A stretch of 64,000 bases of DNA from Bryopsis sp. KO-2023 (Eukaryota > Chlorophyta > Ulvophyceae > Bryopsidales > Bryopsidaceae): NCBI GenBank assembly GCA_030272585.1, contig BSYQ01000001.1:1302001-1366000 (forward strand). The letters are read 5' to 3'. A program made the translations under genes and the position numbers. The notes below the pieces were generated by a model. The model did no database searches. It was not told the DNA's origin and worked only from the letters and a program-made list of their open reading frames with translations. Shown piece by piece: positions 11,185 through 22,652 of this stretch (positions within the stretch are counted from its first letter, which is position 1; the number at the start of each line of letters is the position of its first letter).

Positions 11185-11538
11185 TTACCCACGGCGTGGA
11201 AACGCCGCCCAGGTTTGTGTTCGAATCGAAGATGCAAATCAGCGCCGCCAATTCTTCCAATCCAGCAAGAGGACGCCCTCCTTTCTTATCCGGAGACGCG
11301 ATTCCGGCGAGGAAAATCCTTAGAAGTCGCTGCTTATCACAAACCCGCCGCCGTTGTGTTTTTGGGAAAAGTATGCTGTTCGCCTTGGGTGCAGGGGGTC
11401 AGGAGGTTCCGATGAGCGCTTGGATTGTACGAGGAATCGCGTCATGTTGTCGTGGACCGGTCGAGTGACAGAAACTCTGGCCCATGCAAACATCAAATTT
11501 CACATTTCAGCAGCCAGGTTTTCCTGTTTTGGGACTGG
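11185..11538. other. divergent promoter region
   Basis: 354 bases between divergent start codons of the secreted protein and SpoVS-like gene 3. No motif stands out. Confidence 0.4.
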
Positions 11539-13568
11539 ATGATTCCGTCGGTTTTCCGATCTCTTCGCGACTGGGACGCTGCGGTGCGAATCTGGTCTGC
11601 GTCTAGCGCTTGGAGGCAGTCGAGGTAAGGCATACCTTCCTTGCGCCGCCTCGTCGACACCACAGATTGCTTCCTTTTTTTTCTGGACGTCCGCCCATAG
11701 TCCTATTCCAAACGTGTATCCACACGCTCAAAAAATTCCTGATTTTTTCGTCGTCTCGAAAGGGCTAGTGTTTTCAAAAGAGGCTGAAGGGCATTCTATG
11801 TTGAAACTGTCACCAGGTCCACCTTTGGGCAAGAGGGGTTTTCCTGTTGTTTCCTCCACAGCCTTCGAAGCACCCAGGAGGGTTTCTCGGAGAACAGCCC
11901 CCCGGGGGGAATTCGGAGATCCACGTTTGCAGCTAAATTGGTGGATGCTGATCCATTGCCACAACATTCGGAGTGGAGAGGTCCTGAACCTGGATCGGAA
12001 GCTGCAGAAGAGGTTAAACGCACTTTTCGGCATTATACGGGATTAGGAGCTCCTTACCGGTCATTATACCCACAAATTCGGGCACCTCCGACCTCAGATT
12101 TTTCGCATGCATTTCCATCAGGAGAAATTCGGATCGGGAAGGACAGCAACATTCGACTATCTGGGGCTGCTATAGCAGGTCTTTTACGGAAGGAAGGAAC
12201 TGGTCGGGTGCTGGCTGCTGGAGTGGAGGCAGTGAATCAAGCTGTCAAATCGTTCGTGCTGGCAAGGCAGTACATTCGGGAAAGGAATGAAGGAGATGTG
12301 TGCTTTAAAATCAACCACCTGTTCAGGTGGGTAGTTTACAACAGGAAATGGAAAAAACTAAGCCAATATATATGTTTTTCCTTTCACTGGAATGTGAAAA
12401 ATAAGGGTCTGAGCAACTCCCAGAGGATTTTGTTACGTCGAGAATTCACAGCGTTCCATTTCGCTTCCTTGCCAGAAAAGAAAATAGAAGGGTTAAGAAA
12501 AGTGATGAGCTGATATGTTTTCTTTTGTGGCGCAGGCATGACCGGAACTCGAGCAATCAAATCATGTTCGTTGGGAAGCGTGTGCAAACCCCATTTTCAA
12601 TTGGAGAAAATGCCGACGTGAATCGCTGCAAGAGTGTGTGTAACGTTCTCTCGGTCGGGACATCCATGGCAGCTTCTCTAAAACGATACCAGGCAAGCAT
12701 ACTGAAAGCCATTGGAGCTGGGGCGGCAGCCTCAGCTGTGGTCAGCATGACATGGGCTCGACGAAACCTGTTGCAAACTGGTTTCGATATGGAGTGCTAC
12801 CCCGAATTCGTGCTGTTAAAAATGGATGATGGCAAGGAGGTCCATGGCCTGAGATTTCTTTTGAACTTGACGGAAGACGGGGAGGCAAAGTCAAATAGTG
12901 TCAAGGAGCTGGCAGCCGTGGATCATCTAAAACTGAAAATCAGCGCTGAGGAGCTGCTGGATTGTGGGGAAGCCTTCTCCAATTTTTCGACGAAATCTTT
13001 GCCGGTCGTCAAAGTTGCGAAAACTAGTTTGGGGACTCCGACAGCGGCTGTGATTGTGAGTCAGCTGAGGTTTTACCCTGGTGTGCATGTTCTCTCCACG
13101 GGGTTGGATGCGAATAACCAGGCGTTCAAAGCATTGTGCGTTTCGAGGATATACGTCAATGAACATCCGGGCTACGATTTTGGGTTTCAGTGCATCCATG
13201 CACCCCCACAAAATGATGATGGAATCTGCCAGCTGTCGACTTGGGGGTTGCTGGTCAAGGCAAGGCAAACAGACACTGAAAGCGAGGAATTTCGACTCAA
13301 TTTCAACACCAGTGCCAAGAGCATGGGGGCTGCCTGTGGATACAGAATTCGGAAGGGGGAGAGGGTGACATGCGTTGGGATGGGCATCTCTTGTGTATCG
13401 AAGATGCTGGTGGCGCTTTCGTTCGCTAGATCATTTGTGGAAAGAAGCGGAATCGACGTGATTGGATTTCCGTTGTTCGACAATGTGCATTTGAAGCAAC
13501 CGGATGGGTCTTTGAAAAGAGTGGTGCGATTCAAACTAGAAATGGTGCCTTTCAAGAGGGACAGATAA
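11539..13568 (+). CDS. four-domain SpoVS-like (Alba-superfamily) protein 3
   Basis: First exon 11539-11624 encodes MIPSVFRSLRDWDAAVRIW..., basic and Trp/Ser-rich, like a targeting peptide, and ends in a phase-2 intron like both paralogues. Coding resumes at 11701, and a further exon runs to 12326. The junction somewhere in 11800-11880 changes frame and I could not fix it. The last exon is 12536-13568. Four SpoVS-like domains follow in order A-B-A-B: A1 from ~12121 (LAAGVEAVNQAVKSFVLARQYI), B1 from ~12600 (AIGAGAAASAVVSMTWARR, GFDMECYPEF), A2 from ~13000 (STGLDANNQAFKALCVSRIYV), B2 from ~13290 (VGMGISCVSKMLVALSFARSFV, GIDVIGFPLFDNV). B1 is the copy closest to bacterial SpoVS. Each A domain has a longer C-terminal strand region (HAPPQNDDGICQLSTWGLLV) also seen in gene 2. 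Function unknown. Confidence 0.78.
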
Positions 13569-14591
13569 AGGGAGGGGGGGTTGTGCTGGATTGGTAGAGC
13601 GAACTTGGTAGATGATATCGACTAGAAGCTGCTTGGTAAAGTGCATGGAGGCTATGCATGTTTCGCAGAATTTATGCACGAGCGAAAGGGTAATGTAGGT
13701 TTTTTTTGTTTTAATATGGTGGGATGGTGCTGCCCTCGTCCCTGAGGCAATATGATGCTTTTAAATTCATTTTGGAGGAGGAATCAAGCCAAAAAGCCAT
13801 GTATTTCAGCAAAACCAGATGAAAGATACAGTCAATGTCTTGTCAAATGTCTAGGAAACCCACATCCCTTCTCCTGTTCTTGATATCCGCCCGCCATTAC
13901 TCATAGACCCATCTGAGACCTAATGCTGGTAGATTTCCCGAAACCGTTTCAAACCTTGATAGGCTTTTTTCTTTTCTTTTTTCTTTCAATCATGTAAATC
14001 AAATTCTCCAAAATTGGTGGCTCCCCTTGCATGGTGGCCTCAAGATTTGAACCATCGCATTGGAATTTTTGCCGGAAAGGGATTCTTATGCAATATCCCC
14101 AACAATGACATAACCAACCATAAAACAGTCTTCCCCACCCCCCAATAAAGCTTTTTCAAACCTTGAGTGGACTACGACCAATCTGCAATGCAATTTATTT
14201 TTGATTTAAAGCTTTCCTGAAAAGCCAACAAATACCCCAATCCTTTATATCCAGAATTCAAACCTTACTATGAGCAGGCAATGATTTTTGTTTCCCCCCC
14301 CTCCAATTTTACTTGAAAATCACCAAAAGGATTGTAAATTCTCCAATGCACTACCCCACTGTTTGAGAAACATCACATCTCTGTGAAGGAGCATTTGCAA
14401 CCTTCCCTCCTTGTAATTGCACAGAATCATATGTTGCTTGAGTTGGTCAAAACAACAGGGATTCCTATCGAAATTACTAATTACTTCCCACATACCTTCG
14501 AACATACAGCTATGTGGTCTTCCCTCCCTAACCCCCCTCCCCCAAAAAAAGAAGAATGAAAAAGACAGATGGACAGAGACGTCAAGAGACG
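13569..14591. other. convergent intergenic, no gene seen
   Basis: About 1 kb between converging stop codons. It starts with a G-rich tract (13572-13580, sense for SpoVS-like gene 3) and carries C-rich tracts near 14295 and 14529, which are G-rich on the sense strand of the prolyl hydroxylase gene. Confidence 0.5.
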
Positions 14592-15422
14592 TCAAACAAC
14601 CCGATCCCTCAGTTCTTTTCTGTTTCTCAACAGGAGGGGGACGCTTTGAACGTCGCGACTCCAAACGCGTATCCATTTCGTGGCCGACCATTTTTCCCCC
14701 TGGAGCGTCGGACAACTACCATGTAAGCTGCTGGCATCAGCGGTTCCATTCGGAAACAGCGAATAAAACATAACAGCGTCGCCCTTTATCGGTTTCACAG
14801 ACATCCCCGCCCTCGCGCACGCCGACCACCCCGGTCCAGAAGATCTCCTATCGGCGCGAGGGAACACGGTTTCGCCGCCCTCCAGCGGGGTTTCGATGTA
14901 CATCAAAACCGTCATTATCCTCTGACCCCCAGCGCTGACCGAAGTGTGGGTTTCGTGGTGGAAAAAGTCGTGGTGTGGGGAGTATTTTTCTCCCTGTTGG
15001 TATCTGAGGATCTGCATGCTCTCCTGATGGCTTACGGGCAACATCGTCACTTGGGCCACCCTTTCCTCCACTCTCGACACGACGTCGTCCATCCCTCGCG
15101 CCAAAAACGTCCCTTGGCTGGTCCTTGCATTGCTCGGTTTGGGTTTCCCCGTGTCGTGGTCAACAACCGACGAAGCGTGCAGCGTGGGCTTGCCCAGCTC
15201 CTTTAGATGATCGCACTCGAAATCGCTCAAAAATCCTTTCAAGTGATAAACCCGCGGCGCCCACGACAAGAGGTTGACTTCCCCACGCCACTGCTCCCGA
15301 CCAATACCATATCCCACCGTCTTGTCTTCTTCGACCTCCTCCGACTCCACATTTCCAGCGAACGACGCCAACACAAGCAGCAGTCCTGTGATGAAACTGG
15401 GCAAAAGCATGACTGCCCGCAT
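14592..15422 (-). CDS. prolyl 4-hydroxylase alpha-like 2-oxoglutarate dioxygenase, secretory
   Basis: Single-exon, 276 residues. Residues 1-27 form a signal peptide or anchor (LLPSFITGLLLVLASFAG). The catalytic jelly roll carries the Fe(II) ligands His150 and Asp152 (SPHHDFF) and His234 (SLHGSCP), and the 2-oxoglutarate-binding Lys244 (GEKWSATKWIR). The TSQGTFLARG and GGETVFP motifs are typical of plant and algal P4Hs. It hydroxylates proline in secreted or cell-wall hydroxyproline-rich proteins in the ER/Golgi. Length agrees with the short plant type; no ShK tail is present. Start chosen as the ATG opening the signal peptide. Confidence 0.93.
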   Translation of the reverse strand: MRAVMLLPSFITGLLLVLASFAGNVESEEVEEDKTVGYGIGREQWRGEVNLLSWAPRVYHLKGFLSDFECDHLKELGKPTLHASSVVDHDTGKPKPSNARTSQGTFLARGMDDVVSRVEERVAQVTMLPVSHQESMQILRYQQGEKYSPHHDFFHHETHTSVSAGGQRIMTVLMYIETPLEGGETVFPRADRRSSGPGWSACARAGMSVKPIKGDAVMFYSLFPNGTADASSLHGSCPTLQGEKWSATKWIRVWSRDVQSVPLLLRNRKELRDRVV

Positions 15423-15998
15423 GAGTGGTTTCAGCGAAACGTAGATTCCTCGTCACTCAACCAGGCGGGTGCAAAATCGACGAACATGCACCACGCAAGA
15501 AGGGATACCATGGACGGAGACATGCGAAGGCAAGAAGAGAAGGGACGGAGGAGTGCGTGTTTCTTTCCACACAAAAACGATGGGACAGGGTGAAAAAGTG
15601 ATCGTATCTCTTGTCCAGAACAGACATCGGATAAACACGCGCTGGTTGTGTTTTTGAGTTAGGAAAAGAAGAAAACCGACGCCAGCAACAGGCGAGCGGC
15701 GCGAGGGCGTGAGCACGCAGCACCCTTTTTCTTAACCCTGTGTGGCTGCAGCTGAACGAGTTTTGAGAATAAGCAAAACTGCAAGAGAACGAACATCCAC
15801 TGTTCCTGCGGAGTTTTCATACTGACTGTCATGTAAGATGTGTGTTTGCAAACACACAAAGCTGAAACAATCTCCCGTACTGTCCCAACACAGTGACACC
15901 ATAACCCCTAACCAAAACCACAGCTTTGTTCGGAGCTGTAACCGTCACTGCAAGAAAGCCCCGAGTCCTGATGAGTCGTTCAGACTGTTACGGAACGA
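15423..15998. other. divergent promoter region, no gene seen
   Basis: 576 bases between divergent genes (prolyl hydroxylase and calmodulin-like protein). No coding signal recognised. Confidence 0.4.
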
Positions 15999-17946
15999 AT
16001 GAGATTGGTAGCGGGGACCAAGGCGGCGCCGCCGGAAGGCTCCAGCCAGGCACCACCATCGCGCCAGAAATCGAATGAATCCATGAATTCGCCTGGAGAA
16101 GAGCATGCAAGAACACCCACTGTGAATGCAGACCCCTTTTTCAGAGCATGAAAGAAAGAAATAAAAAAACGTCCACAAAAACGTGCAAAATGGGCACTGT
16201 ATGCCTGAACTATACTTGTTTCCAAAGATGAAAAAATACAATTCAGCAAAGAGTTACAAGACGATATGGGACCTTCAATTCCCTCGTCGTGCAAGTTGCT
16301 CATTGTTAGAATTATGTTTTCTACATAAAATGTGAACTGGTTATCCGCGAAAATCAGAGAATTTCTGACAGGTGTGGATTGTTGCAATTAAAATCCTTTT
16401 CTTTTTTCCAGATTCCAAGGTACATAAAGAATCTTGTGGATGCCGATGGGCTTTCCATGTTGCAGAGTTTGTTCAGGTGAAAGCATCGCATCCAAATCAA
16501 ATCCAAACCAAAACAAGCACCATGCGATCGAAAAAGCAATATTTTTGTAGGAAAATAGACTTCACCAACTTTTGTGGTGTTTTGTTTTTCAAGTGTGTTT
16601 GACTCTACTGGGGATGGAACCATGTCAGCTGATGATCTTGGAAATTGCTTGCGAGCAACGGGGTTCAACCCAACATCTTATGAGATTCAAGTACACAGTG
16701 AATATAGTTAAACCAGGCACTTTTTCCTTTCCGTTTCCACAAAAAACGATTTCCTGACAAAATCGACTCAAAAAAGCCAAAGGTGTTGGCTTGCTGATGA
16801 AGGTTTGTGTGTGGGTTTGGAATATTATTGAAGTGTCGTATGTGAGCTCGACTCCACAGTTGAGTTTCTTTATTTTTTGCTCCAACAGGATGTGTTTGCA
16901 GAATTTGACAAAGATCACAATGGAGACCTAGAATTGTACGAGTTTGTGGTTCTGGTGAGCGATACTCAAAATTCATTTTCCTTTATGTGACTTTTTTTGA
17001 ATTGCCTACGAGCTCAACTTGTTGTTCCCCTTGATTTCGAAACATGTGCAAACATGACATCTCTTGAGGATAATTTCTTTTTGAGTATAAGTGTGGATGT
17101 TGATTGTGCAATGAATCGCCAGTGGCACAGGTATTGCCAGCGAAACAGGGTGAGCAATGAAATCTACGTTCGACGGGCATTTGAGTTTCTGGACACTGAC
17201 GACATGAAGGCCATCCTGCTTGGGGAATTCACTTCTGTGATGACGGAAATTGGGGAGCCCCTGACACGAGATGAGCTGGATAAACTGTTCAAGATGGTGC
17301 GATTAAGGATTAAGGCATTGATGGCCGCCACCAATGTATTCAGCAAGTTTTTCTTGTATCCATGGTTGTGTGGTCAAATCTGAAGAAATAATGCCCAAGT
17401 CCAAGATAAGGGCCCTTACCCTGATCTCTTTCTTTGAGTGGTAATATTGCCGAAAGCCGGCTAGGATCTATCAAAGTATTGGTTCTCTGACAGAACCAAC
17501 TGCTCAGTGTTGTTATATCTTCCAGAATGGTCAGCCAGCTCCCGAAAAGTTGGCTCCAAAGGTTCCACAGGATAAACATACGGGGAGTTGTATGCTTTAT
17601 TCAGAACAAATCAACAAATTCTTACGACACAACTACGATTCCAATAACCAGTTGGCATACCCTGACGTAACGAAGTATATCTTCATGAAATTGTATTTTT
17701 TTCCTTCCCCAGCAGATTGACACCAACCAGGAGGGCATGTTCTACATCGACGAGTTCCTCAAAGTGAATGCCCAGCAGGCCATCGCTGACCGAGTGTTCC
17801 AGAAAGCCATGGGTGTGGCCGAAACATCCAGACAGACGGACATGACAAACAACAGGCCTGGGCCCAGCGAAGCATCGCACCCGAACCTGTTCAAACTCGC
17901 GACAAGATTCATGCGAAAGCACTGCCTCAAAATATTTAAAGGTTGA
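15999..17946 (+). CDS. calmodulin-like four-EF-hand protein
   Basis: Six exons: 15999-16121, 16412-16476, 16594-16690, 16889-16954, 17141-17296, 17716-17946 (738 nt, 245 residues). A Pro/Ser-rich N-terminal extension of ~45 residues precedes the EF-hands. EF1 is DSTGDGTMSADD, with Asp at position 12. EF2 is DKDHNGDLELYE and looks fully calcium-competent. EF3 is DTDDMKAILLGE; it lacks the Gly at position 6 and the ligand at 5, so it is probably dead. EF4 is DTNQEGMFYIDE. A ~60-residue C-terminal extension follows. The last acceptor is a CAGCAG pair (17712 or 17715); the second gives calmodulin-like spacing. Likely a calcium sensor; partner unknown. Exon 1 is less certain than the rest. Confidence 0.8.
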
Positions 17947-18126
17947 AAACACCCTTGGATTACCATCATCTCCTTGCTCAACTTTAGCCCGTCCAATCAC
18001 TTTTTTTCCACAAGCATATGCACCTCTTGCGCTGTAAAAAACCCCGAATAATTCCTTCCCAACCTCGTTCGTTACAACAAGAAAAACTCAAAAAGATCCC
18101 AGAAACACCACCACCATGGCCATCGT

Positions 18127-20463
18127 TCACATATACTCTTTTCTGATGTAAACTTCCAGTTTTCTCAATTTTTGAATGACTTCTGGGTTCATGGTGCCTG
18201 TGGCTTGTCCGAGCATCGTGTGCTTTCCCTTTTGCTCCTCGAAAGTAGATAACACTGCATTAATGGTTCTCATCAAATCGGAGGGTCGAGTGCTGAGATA
18301 ATCCAATTCGGCACTCGGAAATTCCCCAGGCGTGAAAGCATCATCCAAGGCTTTTCTCAACTCGCTGGGGTCTTCGATCTGTAACAAGTATTTCAAGATG
18401 CGAACCACGGGGGGCTGCTGAGCTTCGGTTTGCTCCTTGGACTTCAAATATAAATGGTACATTATCTGTTTCACCTGTAAAGGAAGCATACACAAACATA
18501 GCCCATCATTGTTTTCACAATCAAGTTCACTCAACCCAGAAAACATTACCCATTTCCACAGTGGACGGACTCCACGATGCTTTCCGCCTTAGCTTCGACA
18601 CTTTGAAAAGGAAAAGACAGATCTATCTATAAAAATATGTATTTTTTCCAAGCGCCAGCTGTTGTTTGGAGGCTGGCTATATGATTACCTCATCTTTGGT
18701 GTAAGGTGATTCTTTGACGGCCGAATACATAGTCGCCATAGTAAGCATCATGGCCCCATCCAAACCCCCTGATGATGCCAACTCATCCATTCGCCGATCC
18801 GCCTCCTCTAATGAACCCGACTGTCAAAACGCACCAATTTCAGCTAACAGCCATAACATTCAACCAAAAGCCAAAGAAGAAAACACCACAGCACAGCATC
18901 TCTGGACATCAAAAGAATTGACTTTTCAGAATGTATCTAACCTCCCAAAAATCTGCTTAGTTTTTTGAGTACCTGCAATATGTCCATTAATGATTCCCTG
19001 GCGAACTGCAACGACCTCTCGTCGCCAGCTGCTTGTTCGTAGATGTTGAGAAGGGCTAATGTGACTGTGCTGATTTCTTTCAGCCTTTCTTGCTCCTCCG
19101 GGTCATCTTTTCCAGCGGCAATCAGGTTGTTGAGGTGCTCGAAAAAGCCTGGCGTCATGTGTTCGCGATTGGCTGCCACGATGGCATCCCACTCGTACGT
19201 TTTCGAGGATATGAATTGGACCAGGATTTCGTCGTAGCGTGAAACCTCGGTGTGCACCTGTCTGGTGACCACTTCAGCATTATCTTATCAAGAAGGAATG
19301 GTATTTCGACGTTTCAACACAGAAGGGGTGTTTGAGGAAAAGCTGCCAACCAACCAGCCTATGCTTGAAGAATCATAAATCAACGATGACTTCAATCAAC
19401 ATTGCAACTGAGCCATACATAAAATGTTCATTTTCTTGGAGTCCCATGGAACATCCTGTTTAGGCAAAAGGAAAAACTTTCATAATTCATTCGTGTGGAA
19501 TCAGCCCGCCATATTTTTTTCAGAGGTTCGAGACGGAGCTTGGAAAAACGAAACCAGATTAGTCATGCTCACATTGAGAAGTGCCTTCCTGAACTCTCTC
19601 CATCCCAGCTGTGTTCCTGGATCTGTCTCTTCTTCAAACAAAGCATCGATCCTGCCCCATGAAGTCAAGTCAAAAAACAGTCCAATTCCAAATTCATCTG
19701 CCGGGAGTTTTCCCTCAACAGAAAACTAAACAGTTTTAACACAGTCACATGAACTGGAGACCCCCCCCCCCTTCACTTCTAATGAAAAATCCATATAAAT
19801 TTCGCAGATCCAAGGAGTCTGACATGGCCATCGAACCTGTCGAAAACTCCTGTGGCCAGCATGGGCCACTGTTTGCTGATGGCAATGAGTTTTTTCCAAT
19901 CTCCCCTGGGCTTTCCTTTGAATAACTGTATCAGCTGATCGTAAACTTCCAACATTCTGGGATCATCTTTGATAGCCTCAAAATCCAAAGCATCGTCTCG
20001 TTCGGAACTCTCTCCAGCCACAGTTTGGTCATTTTTCTTCAATTGTTTGGCCTTCATATCGGCATCAGCAGGAGCTGGGGGTTCCGTCTCAGCTGGTTTC
20101 AGGGTGCAAGAAACTGAACACCACAACAAATGTCCCGAGCTTTACAACCACCTCCAGCCCCTTGAAAACTCATATAGGATGCTTTTCCATACTCCGTTTT
20201 GGCATCTCATCAACTTGACAATACAGATTGTACAAAACACAATCGGCTGCACCAAATTTAGCCTTCCATTTTGATAATTTGGTGAAAAATTCCACATTGC
20301 TCAAATCAGGAGCTCCTAAACAAGACCATATTCTTACAGTTTGCACGAACCAGAACCCACCTTGGCGAATGGGTTGCTGCCTCCGTCCGACTTGCCGCCG
20401 CCGAACGCATCTTAAGCGCTGAACCGGGCATGAGGACAAGCGCAACACGCCGCTCTTCTGCAT
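18127..20463 (-). CDS. conserved plastid protein of the plant 'endoribonuclease E-like' family
   Basis: Exons (minus) 20463-20361, 20315-20193, 20113-19824, 19725-19573, 19257-18973, 18820-18689, 18474-18127 give 1434 nt and 477 residues. The N-terminus (MQKSGVLRLSSCPVQRLRCVRRRQ) is a plausible transit peptide. Blocks I associate with an uncharacterised chloroplast family of plants and algae are GDWKKLIAISKQWP, YDEILVQFISSKTYEWDAIVAANREHMTPGFFEHL, KESPYTKDEVKQIMYHLY, and FTPGEFPSAELDYLSTRPSDLMRTINAVL ending in MNPEVIQKLRKLE. The RNase E-like name is a database label from memory, not a demonstrated activity; no catalytic motif is visible. The donor at 19823 (CAT/GTCAGA) is weak but keeps frame. 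Mostly helical. Confidence 0.75.
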
Positions 20464-20651
20464 GCTGTCAAAAATCGTCTCGAGTTCTGCAACCCCCAAA
20501 CACCAGAAGCAACCTGATTCTCTAGTGGATATTTTTGGAATTCGTAAGTAATGATCCATCGGTGATGCTTCCATTATAGCCACGTGGATGCCAGTTTCTA
20601 CTGCACATCACAGCTCGGATTGTTTGTGTGTGCGCGGAGCCCCCAGGAGCG

Positions 20652-22652
20652 ATGTTCTGGTTCTTGCTGAAACAGCTGTTCGTTACCTGCGACGTCCTTT
20701 TCCAGGTAGAGCAAGGGCTCAGTGTTGTTTTTACTGATTCTCGTATGAGCGACGGGTGAAAGTTCGGGGTTTTCCTTCGCAGCGTTTTTGGTGTCGGAAC
20801 CTGGGCCCTGTCGACGAAGTGGGAGGATCCGCGCGCAATAGGACGATTATCATCACTGGGCCTACAAGGTTTGCGGATTTTTTTTTCAGCGTTGTATTCG
20901 GCCGTCGCGCAACGGTCACTTAAGTAACGTGGAAATCAGTTTTTCGTTTGAATAATCTGCAGTGGCATTGGGAAATCTACAGCAGCATCCTTGGCACGCA
21001 GAGGGGGTCGTGGTAAGTGCACTTTTGTTGGAAATATAGTGCCAGCGAGACTTCTTGCCTCTCATTTTCCGCTTGGAGGAATGCTGCTGAAAAACGCTTG
21101 CGTGTAACTTATGAGCGTTAGATGGCTGACTGTAGAGTTGCTTGTCGGTCATGTAGTGATTCTTGCATGTCGAAGTTTGTCCAAGGGCGAAGCCCTGAAA
21201 TCAGAGTTGCTGCAAGGGCAATCTGAAAATGGAAATGGAGGCATGCAAATTGAAGTGAGGAAGCTGGATGTGTCAGACCTGGACTCAGTCAGGCAGTTCG
21301 TCCAGGACTGGAATTCGACTGGCAGGCCACTGCACTTACTGATCAACAATGCTGGCGTGTTTCATATGGCTGGTGGGAGTCCTGGACATGCCTGTCTGGT
21401 GCTGCAAAGGTTTCTCGGACTACAGAACTCGTTGGGATGGAGATCAAGTTTGAAGGTTTTCATCCACTCAAGCCCACTGTTGTTTTTGGCAAGAAAGGTA
21501 TCGAAATGTGAGAATTTGCTGTATTTTGCTTAGGCCCCAGGACAGTGCTTCCGTCTAGAATGGAGTTGCATATGGCTACGAATCATTTGGGGCCGTTCAT
21601 GCTGACTCTGGGGTTGCTGCCGTCCTTGAGAAAGGGTGGTTTGGAATCTGGCGATGCCCGGGTGGTGAATGTTTCCTCGTACTTGCACATCATGACTGCG
21701 TTTGATCAGCGAGACCCCATGCTGGAGGGCCCTGGGAAATATGCGGCGCAGCTTTCCTATTCTCAAAGCAAGTTAGCCATGGTATGGAAACCTGGAGCAT
21801 GTTGAATCCCCTCCCTCTGGTTTCAAAGGGTTGCTGTGGAATTTGTGCGACAGTGAGTTTTTAGTTCGCAGGACAAAATAATACTTGAATGACATGACAT
21901 GGGTTGTGGACCGTTCGCAAACCTTTCAATGAAGCTTCCAGAGATTCTAGTACTTACATATATCTATATATAAGTATGGAATCAAAGTGGTGATTTTTTT
22001 TTTGTTCATTTTTTGTCTTGTTAGAATGCGTTTTCGGTTGAGCTTCAAAGGCGCCTCCCAGCAACGTCTGCCATCACGGTGTGTTCATTACACCCTGGGG
22101 ATGCCATAACAGACGTCGCCCGATCGCTTCCTCATTTTCTCCAATGGAGTTACAAAAATCTTCTTGGACTTATCCTGCTCACCCCAGATGAAGGTAAACG
22201 ATACGGCCCCATTCTGACAGTTACGTCGGATGGACCACCTGCAATTTGTTTCTCAGATGTGTTGCATCAAATTCTGAAAGCTCCAGTAGCCGATTGAGTG
22301 TGGGCCTGTTTCTCAGATTTTCTATTAGCAACCTAAATATACTGTATAAAAAAACGAATTATTGAAAAATATATAATTTTATTGTTTTATATATATACAT
22401 ATTTATATATATATATATTTTTTTGAATAGAGAATGTGTGGGTGGCCAGGTTCTAGATGCACGGTGTATTGTGCGACAGGCTCCAAAGTGCCAGAGGAAG
22501 CCAAGCAAACATTTGGTTATTTTGCATCCAACTGCAGGCCAACGATGCCCAGCCACATGTCCCGTTCAAAAGAATTTGCTGGATGGCTGTGGAAGTGGTC
22601 TGCAGAAATTACGAAATTACCCATCGAATGGGATCTCCCGGCTCTGGGTTGA
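20652..22652 (+). CDS. short-chain dehydrogenase, retinol dehydrogenase/WWOX-like
   Basis: Seven exons: 20652-20705, 20783-20868, 20963-21012, 21157-21372, 21534-21781, 22025-22193, 22450-22652 (1026 nt, 341 residues). All classical SDR landmarks are present in order: a hydrophobic N-terminus (MFWFLLKQLFVTCDVLF), a cofactor loop TGPTSGIGKST built across an intron, ACRSLSKGEA (an Arg suggesting NADP(H)), NNAG, DARVVNVSS with the catalytic Ser, and YSQSKLAM with the Tyr-x3-Lys pair, then HPGD. Likely a membrane-anchored NADPH-dependent oxidoreductase of lipid or retinoid-like alcohols and aldehydes. The substrate cannot be read from sequence. No WW domains. Confidence 0.9.

Noticed and set aside
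18555-18616. Candidate extra exon in the plastid protein gene (frame reading VEAKAESIVESVHCGN)
   Set aside because: Its phase does not fit either neighbour, and joining the flanking exons directly (KDE then VKQIMYHLY) restores the family sequence.
20464-20583. Upstream extension of the plastid protein (frame open to 20583)
   Set aside because: The ATG at 20463 already begins a good transit peptide; the extension has a possible intron end and no targeting character.
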